NCBI GenBank assembly: GCA_013298745.1
Contig: JAAFIT010000056.1
Location: forward strand, 1 to 9,953
Reading direction: 5' to 3'
Source of the DNA: Sphingomonadales bacterium
Lineage (GTDB): Bacteria; Pseudomonadota; Alphaproteobacteria; Sphingomonadales; Sphingomonadaceae
Length of the DNA stretch: 9,953 nucleotides
Position 1 is the first letter of the stretch. The number at the start of each line of letters is the position of its first letter. The position numbers and the translations under genes were made by a program. Positions 6,535 to 9,953 of the stretch are shown piece by piece. The notes beneath the pieces were generated by a model. That model saw only the letters and a list, made by a program, of their open reading frames with translations. It had not been told where the DNA came from and ran no database searches.

Positions 6535-7212
6535 ATGTCGGATCTGACCTGGCTGATCATCGCGATTTCGGCGTTCGTTGCGGGGCACGAGCTGTTGTCG
6601 CACCCACTGCGGGCGCCGCTGGTGGCAAAGCTGGGGGATCGCGGCTTCATGCTGGTCTACAGCGTCGTCGCGCTGGGGACACTGGGCCTTGCGGTGCAGT
6701 TGTGGAAGGCAATCGAGCCCAATCGGCTGTGGACCGCCCCGCATTGGCTGCACATCATCTGCGTTGTCGCCATGGCTTTTGCCGCCATCCTGTTCGTCGG
6801 CTCCGTGACGGCGCCCAACCCGGCGCTGATGGGCATGCCGGCTGGCGGCCGCCCGCGCGGCGTGCAGCGCATCACCCGCCATCCGATGATGTGGAGCTTT
6901 GCCATCTGGGGCATCGTCCATATCATCATGAGCGCCGACAGCCGGACGATCGTGCTGGCCAGCGGCATCATCACTCTCGCGCTGTTCGGCGCCGCGATGC
7001 AGGACGGCAAGAAAAGGGCGCAAAACCCGGCCTATGGCGACCATATGGCGGCGACCGGCTTCATGCCCTTCGGCGCACAACTGCGCGGCCGGGCCGCGTG
7101 GGGCAGCGCGCTGCCAGGCCTGGTGGCGACGGTCGGTGGGCTGGCGCTCTGGGCGCTGCTGCTGTGGGGTCACCCATTGGTCATCGGCCTGCCCGCCCTG
7201 CCGCAACTTTAG
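6535..7212 (+). CDS. NnrU family integral membrane protein
   Basis: A 225-residue protein with about six hydrophobic segments (near 3-19, 38-57, 70-93, 118-133, 137-155 and 193-217). It matches the NnrU family, named for a gene linked to nitrite/nitric oxide reduction and related to plant 15-cis-zeta-carotene isomerase Z-ISO, a heme protein. Family-like marks are GHELLSHP (17-24), TRHPMMWSFAIWGIVH (114-129) with H116 and H129 as possible heme or metal ligands, and the AMQDGKKRA segment (154-162). I see no denitrification or carotenoid gene in the window, so the specific role is open. The gene starts 15 bases after the amidohydrolase stop, with GAGGGGGAG (6518-6526) eight bases before ATG 6535, so it is probably the last gene of the operon. 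Its TAG stop is the outer end of an inverted-repeat element, which suggests the 3' end may have been altered by insertion. Confidence 0.85.
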   Translation: MSDLTWLIIAISAFVAGHELLSHPLRAPLVAKLGDRGFMLVYSVVALGTLGLAVQLWKAIEPNRLWTAPHWLHIICVVAMAFAAILFVGSVTAPNPALMGMPAGGRPRGVQRITRHPMMWSFAIWGIVHIIMSADSRTIVLASGIITLALFGAAMQDGKKRAQNPAYGDHMAATGFMPFGAQLRGRAAWGSALPGLVATVGGLALWALLLWGHPLVIGLPALPQL

Positions 7213-7401
7213 AGCGTGATGACATTAGGTGGAACCACCATCATTGCCCTACGGGCAACCCCTTCGGGGCGGTGTCGCTTTCGGCGCATGACAGCGTCGC
7301 TCGTCGGCGGCGATGCGCTGCATCGGCGCTTTCCTCGCTCCTCGCCACGCACCAAAATCGACTCCGTGCTGGCGATCCCACCCAATGTCATCACGCTCTA
7401 A
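7209..7401 (+). repeat. MITE-like non-coding element with 24-bp terminal inverted repeats
   Basis: The two ends, 7209-7232 and 7378-7401, are inverted repeats matching at 23 of 24 positions (the mismatch is 7227 against 7383). Both outer ends read TTAGAGCGTGATG going inward. The 145-bp interior holds several hairpins: GGTGG/CCACC (7228-7232 with 7235-7239), TTGCCC/GGGCAA (7244-7249 with 7253-7258), CCCC/GGGG (7259-7262 with 7266-7269) and CGATGC/GCATCG (7311-7316 with 7320-7325). No transposase or credible gene lies inside; open frames on both strands are by-products of the symmetry. A TA target duplication is possible but cannot be separated from the repeat ends. It looks like a non-autonomous miniature transposable element or a related intergenic palindromic repeat. 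The strand is arbitrary. Confidence 0.7.
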
Positions 7402-7414
7402 TCGGAGAACGACC

Positions 7415-8224
7415 ATGGACCTTAGCGGCAAGACCATCTGGATCACCGGCGCATCGTCGGGCATCGGCGCCGGGTTGGCGACCGGCTTTGCCCGCGCCGG
7501 AGCGCGACTGGTGCTTTCCGGCCGGCGCGAGGACGCGCTGGCCGAAGTCGCCGGGCGCTGCCAGTCCGAAACCCATCTGCTGCCGTTCGAGGCGACCGAC
7601 CTCGACGCGTTGCCGGGCCTCGTCGAACGCGCCGAACGCCTGACCGGCGGAATCGATATCCTCGTCAACAACGCCGGGATTTCGCAGCGCAGCCTGGCGC
7701 TCGATACCGATTTCGAGGTCTATCGCCGCGTCATGGAGGTCGATTTCTTCGCGCCGCTGCGGTTGTCGCAACTGGTGCTGCCGGCGATGGTCAAGCGCAA
7801 GGCCGGCGCGCTGGTCAACATCGCTTCGGTGGCCGGCAAGGTCGGATCGCCGCTGCGCACCGGCTATTGCGCCGCCAAGCACGCGATGGTCGGCTGGTCC
7901 GATGCCTTGCGCGCCGAAATCGCCCAATATGGCGTGTCGGTGTTCGTGGTGACTCCGGGCTTTGTCGCCACGGGGATCGCCGACAATGCCTTGACCGGTG
8001 ACGGGTCGGTGAAGGGCCATGACGCGAGCGACCCGGTGAACCAGGGCATCACGCCCGATGAAGCCGCGACGATCATCATCGATGGCATGGTTGCCGACCA
8101 GCCGGAGATTGCCGTCGGTCGGCCGGGGGCTCCGGAAATGGCGCTGCTCGATTTCAAGCGGTACAATCCGGAACCGCTCTATCAGATCATGGCTGGCATG
8201 GCCCCCCAGGTGGCGCGCGGATAG
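7415..8224 (+). CDS. Short-chain dehydrogenase/reductase (classical SDR)
   Basis: A 269-residue cytoplasmic NAD(P)-dependent oxidoreductase of the classical SDR type. The cofactor-binding glycine motif TGASSGIG is at 11-18, followed by the second strand ending in SGRRE (35-39), whose arginines favour NADP(H). NNAG is at 85-88, the catalytic Ser at S138 (NIAS), and Y151xxxK155 completes the core. The position usually held by the tetrad Asn, in the helix after NNAG, reads MEVDFFAP, with D110. After the PGFVAT segment (181-186) comes a longer C-terminus (DFKRYNPEPLYQIMAGM) that I do not recognise as substrate-specific. ATG 7415 is supported by GGAG (7404-7407) seven bases upstream. That site begins only three bases after the inverted-repeat element ends, so any promoter is in or beyond that element. 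The substrate is unknown. Confidence 0.9.
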   Translation: MDLSGKTIWITGASSGIGAGLATGFARAGARLVLSGRREDALAEVAGRCQSETHLLPFEATDLDALPGLVERAERLTGGIDILVNNAGISQRSLALDTDFEVYRRVMEVDFFAPLRLSQLVLPAMVKRKAGALVNIASVAGKVGSPLRTGYCAAKHAMVGWSDALRAEIAQYGVSVFVVTPGFVATGIADNALTGDGSVKGHDASDPVNQGITPDEAATIIIDGMVADQPEIAVGRPGAPEMALLDFKRYNPEPLYQIMAGMAPQVARG

Positions 8225-8262
8225 GGTAACGCTTTTCGCTTGGAGGCGGGGGCAAAGCCCGC

Positions 8263-8408
8263 TAGAGCATGACGCAGGTGAGGTGGATTTCGTCCTTCAC
8301 CCTTCGACATTGCAGTTTAGGCAGCGTTCGCTCCGCGCTGGTCCGCAGGGACCGCACATCGGGACAGCGCCGGAATTGAGGGTCGAACCTTGCCAGCATC
8401 ACGGCTCA
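8263..8408 (+). repeat. Probable decayed relative of the 7209-7401 element
   Basis: The sequence from 8263 begins TAGAGCATGACG and carries AGGTGGA at 8281-8287. The left end of the first element has TAGAGCGTGATG and AGGTGGA, with one base less between them. At the other side, CATCACGGCTCA (8397-8408) resembles the right end CATCACGCTCTA. The interior is not similar but is also structured: GGTCC/GGACC (8340-8344 with 8349-8353) nested within GCGCTG/CAGCGC (8335-8340 with 8365-8370), which share base 8340. The left-end match is convincing; the right end is weak. Confidence 0.4.
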
Positions 8409-8429
8409 TGCCGTCCGTTCATACGGGGA
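8401..8429 (+). promoter_or_regulatory. Tandem TCAT-loop hairpins over the ribosome binding site of the DUF4167 gene
   Basis: Two small inverted repeats follow one another: ACGGC-TCAT-GCCGT (8401-8414) and CCGT-TCAT-ACGG (8415-8426). Both have the same TCAT loop. The second covers the first half of the Shine-Dalgarno GGGGA (8425-8429), seven bases before the TTG start at 8437. Alternative pairings exist, because CCGT at 8411-8414 can also pair with ACGG at 8423-8426. This would allow translational control, but the stems are short and the role is inferred. Confidence 0.35.
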
Positions 8430-8436
8430 CGCGAAG

Positions 8437-9414
8437 TTGATCAGAAACAACCAGAACCGGCGGCGCCGTGGCGGCAACAATGGCCCGCGCCCGCAGCAGA
8501 TGGGCGGCGGCAACAATTACGGTAACCGGCTCGACAATCGTCAGCGCGGCAATGCCAGCCAGTTGCTGGAAAAATATCGCGCCCTCGCCCGCGATGCGCA
8601 GCAGGCCGGTGACCGGGTAACGGCCGAATATTATCTGCAATACGCCGATCACTATTATCGTGTCCTCGGCGATTATCGCGACAAGGCGCCCAATGATGGT
8701 CGCCAGCGCGGTCGCGAATTCTACGACGACGATGCGACCGGCTTTGCCGCCAATGGCGACGAAGGCGACGCCGGCGACGACGAGGATCAGGACGGCGACC
8801 GCACCGAGGCACGCTCGGACGACCGCAACGACGACCCGCGCAACCAATGGCGTGATGAGCGCCCGAACAACAACAATGGCAACAACAACCGCAATCGCGA
8901 CGGTCAGCGCGAGCCGCGTAGCGATAGTCAGCGCGAACCGCGCGGGGATGGCAATCGCAACGACAGCCGTGATCGCCAGGGCTGGAATGGCAACCGCAAC
9001 GACCGTCCGCGCGACGATAACCGCGCTGAGCGGCCTCGCGACGACAGTCGCGCAGAGCGTCCCCGTGACGATAATCGCGGTGATCGCCCTCGCGACGACA
9101 ATCGCGGTGACCGCAACGAGCGCCGCGAACGTCGCCCGGACCTGCAACGCCCGGCGCCCGTCGAAACCGCGATGAGCGACGAAGGCCCGATTCCCGGTCT
9201 GCCCGGCCCGGCGACATTGCGCGTCCGCCGTCCGGACGAAGATGCGCCTGCAGCTCGTGTTGAACGGGCACCGCGCGCCCCCCGCCGCGAGCCAGAGGTG
9301 ATCGTTGCCGAAGCCCCCGCACCGGTTGATGCGGCGGCCGATACCGAAGCGGCAGCACCGCGCCGTCGTGGCCGGCCACGCAAGATTGTCGACGCAGCGC
9401 CTGTCGAAGGCTGA
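8437..9414 (+). CDS. DUF4167 domain protein with charged repeats and AT-hook-like tail
   Basis: A 325-residue protein. Residues 1-15 (IRNNQNRRRRGGNN) and the helical segment 38-83, with LLEKYRALARDAQQAGDRVTAE at its core, form the DUF4167 domain seen in many alphaproteobacteria. The rest is low complexity: an acidic part (95-135), an Asn/Arg/Asp-rich part (136-188), four 9-residue tandem repeats of the form [DE]RPRDD[NS]R[AG] (189-224, DNA 9001-9108), and a Pro/Ala/Arg-rich tail. The tail ends in RRRGRPRK (309-316), which has the GRP core of an AT-hook. It is probably a soluble, largely disordered nucleic-acid-binding protein, but the family has no settled function. The start is TTG 8437, with GGGGA seven bases upstream; the next residues match the family N-terminus. 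It is probably a single-gene unit ending at the terminator at 9435. Confidence 0.87.
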   Translation: MIRNNQNRRRRGGNNGPRPQQMGGGNNYGNRLDNRQRGNASQLLEKYRALARDAQQAGDRVTAEYYLQYADHYYRVLGDYRDKAPNDGRQRGREFYDDDATGFAANGDEGDAGDDEDQDGDRTEARSDDRNDDPRNQWRDERPNNNNGNNNRNRDGQREPRSDSQREPRGDGNRNDSRDRQGWNGNRNDRPRDDNRAERPRDDSRAERPRDDNRGDRPRDDNRGDRNERRERRPDLQRPAPVETAMSDEGPIPGLPGPATLRVRRPDEDAPAARVERAPRAPRREPEVIVAEAPAPVDAAADTEAAAPRRRGRPRKIVDAAPVEG

Positions 9415-9434
9415 GCCGACGGTCTATGGACACG

Positions 9435-9467
9435 AAAAGGGCGAGGCCGACGGCCTCGCCCTTTTTT
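9435..9467 (+). terminator. Strong intrinsic terminator, probably shared by both strands
   Basis: A 14-bp perfect stem (9435-9448 with 9452-9465) has a GAC loop. Its core is GGGCGAGGCC and it is bordered by AAAA on the left and TTTTTT on the right. It lies 20 bases after the DUF4167 stop. The convergent receptor gene on the other strand stops at 9487, so the same hairpin, with a four-T tail in that direction, may also end that transcript. Confidence 0.9.
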
Positions 9468-9486
9468 GTTTATGCGCCCGGCGCGC

Positions 9487-9953
9487 CTAGAATTTGAAGC
9501 CGGCTTCCACCCCGATGATCCGGCGCTGGCCCGGCGAGATGAACGACCCGCCGAACTCGATCGCCGGAATGACTTCGTTGAGGAACTGCTTGTCAAAGGC
9601 GTTGTTGGCAAAGGCCGTCAGCGTCCAATTGTCCCCTTCGATGCCAGCGCGCAGGTTGAGCACACCGAAAGCGTCGCGGCGTGTCACCGAATAATCGGCA
9701 TTGCCGACTGCTGCCGGCAGTTGCAGCGCGCTGATCGGCAGCAAGCCGCTGAACAGCGTCGGCTTGACCTGCGCCTGCACCGAATGGAACCAGGTCGGCC
9801 CGGTGATGCGATAATCGGCGCGCAGCACGCCGCGCAGGCTATCGGTGACCGGGATCACCGCCTGGGTGCCGAAGTTGAGGGTATAGTCGGCGGTATAGGG
9901 TGACTTGTTGCCGACGGTATCCGGACGGCTGCTGTTCTTCTTGATCTCGCTGC
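9487..9953 (-). CDS. TonB-dependent receptor, C-terminal part (runs off the window)
   Basis: The reading frame is open from the right edge of the window to a TAG at 9487-9489 and encodes about 154 residues. The sequence alternates polar and hydrophobic strands as in an outer-membrane beta-barrel: NKSPYTADYTLNFG, then LRGVLRADYRITGP, then FGVLNLRAGIEGDNWTLTAFANNAFDKQF, then PGQRRIIGVEAGFKF. The NNAFDK segment near the last strands and the terminal Phe recognised by the BAM machinery are typical of TonB-dependent receptors. Sphingomonads have many of these receptors for iron chelates, vitamins or carbohydrates. The plug, the TonB box and most of the barrel lie outside the window, so the ligand cannot be inferred. 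Confidence 0.85.
   Translation of the reverse strand, partial: SEIKKNSSRPDTVGNKSPYTADYTLNFGTQAVIPVTDSLRGVLRADYRITGPTWFHSVQAQVKPTLFSGLLPISALQLPAAVGNADYSVTRRDAFGVLNLRAGIEGDNWTLTAFANNAFDKQFLNEVIPAIEFGGSFISPGQRRIIGVEAGFKF

Noticed and set aside
7209..7401. Two mirror-image 61-codon frames inside the inverted-repeat element, both starting MMTLGG and ending NVITL
   Set aside because: They mirror each other because the repeat ends are complementary. The interior encodes nothing recognisable.
8246..8262. GCGGG/CCCGC stem after the dehydrogenase stop
   Set aside because: A five-base-pair stem with no T-run. Too weak to call as an intrinsic terminator.
8390..8423. TTGCCA at 8390 as a -35 box for the DUF4167 gene
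   Set aside because: No acceptable -10 box at 16-18 bp. The nearest AT-rich hexamer (TTCATA, 8418-8423) is 22 bp away.
8441..9433. Minus-strand open frames of 330, 242 and 227 codons opposite the DUF4167 gene
   Set aside because: They arise from the low-complexity Arg/Asp/Asn codons read backwards, giving repetitive Arg/Ser/Cys or Ala/Val/Ile strings. No family resemblance, and no good ribosome binding site.

Overview
The window is GC-rich and densely coded. It looks like a chromosomal segment of an alphaproteobacterium, most likely of the Sphingomonadales. This rests on a DUF4167 protein with the typical N-terminus, the C-terminal end of a TonB-dependent receptor, a peptide transporter followed by two exported amidohydrolases, and promoter-like boxes of the TTGCCx / TAGGGT type. 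The assignment is made from family content and style, not from a database match.

Layout from left to right. (1) 18-584 (+): unrecognised multi-pass membrane protein, possibly cut at its 5' end by the window edge. (2) 645-1340 (+): exported GIN-domain (DUF2807) beta-repeat protein behind a promoter whose -10 box lies inside a perfect inverted repeat. (3) 1345-1923 (-): small YdjA-type nitroreductase, convergent with (2) and only 4 bp away. (4) 2025-7212 (+): an apparent operon of a POT-family proton/peptide symporter, an amidohydrolase lipoprotein, a second exported amidohydrolase that has lost most metal ligands, and an NnrU-family membrane protein. The first three genes overlap by 4 bp at ATGA and GTGA junctions. 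(5) 7209-7401: a 193-bp non-coding element with 24-bp terminal inverted repeats, which supplies the stop codon of the NnrU gene. (6) 7415-8224 (+): short-chain dehydrogenase. (7) 8225-8436: non-coding leader containing a probable decayed relative of the same element and two small hairpins, one over the ribosome binding site. (8) 8437-9414 (+): DUF4167 protein with disordered charged repeats and an AT-hook-like C-terminus. (9) 9435-9467: strong terminator, probably shared by both strands. (10) 9487-9953 (-): C-terminal part of a TonB-dependent receptor that runs off the window.

How the genes may work together: the transporter and two exported amidohydrolases suggest extracytoplasmic trimming of small peptides or amides followed by proton-driven uptake of di/tripeptides. 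The substrate cannot be read from the sequence. The pairing of an intact amidohydrolase with a ligand-poor partner is the most interesting protein-level observation. The terminal-inverted-repeat element and its relative are the most interesting DNA-level ones. I saw no tRNA, rRNA, CRISPR array, transposase or phage gene, and no gene-free stretch longer than 300 bases.
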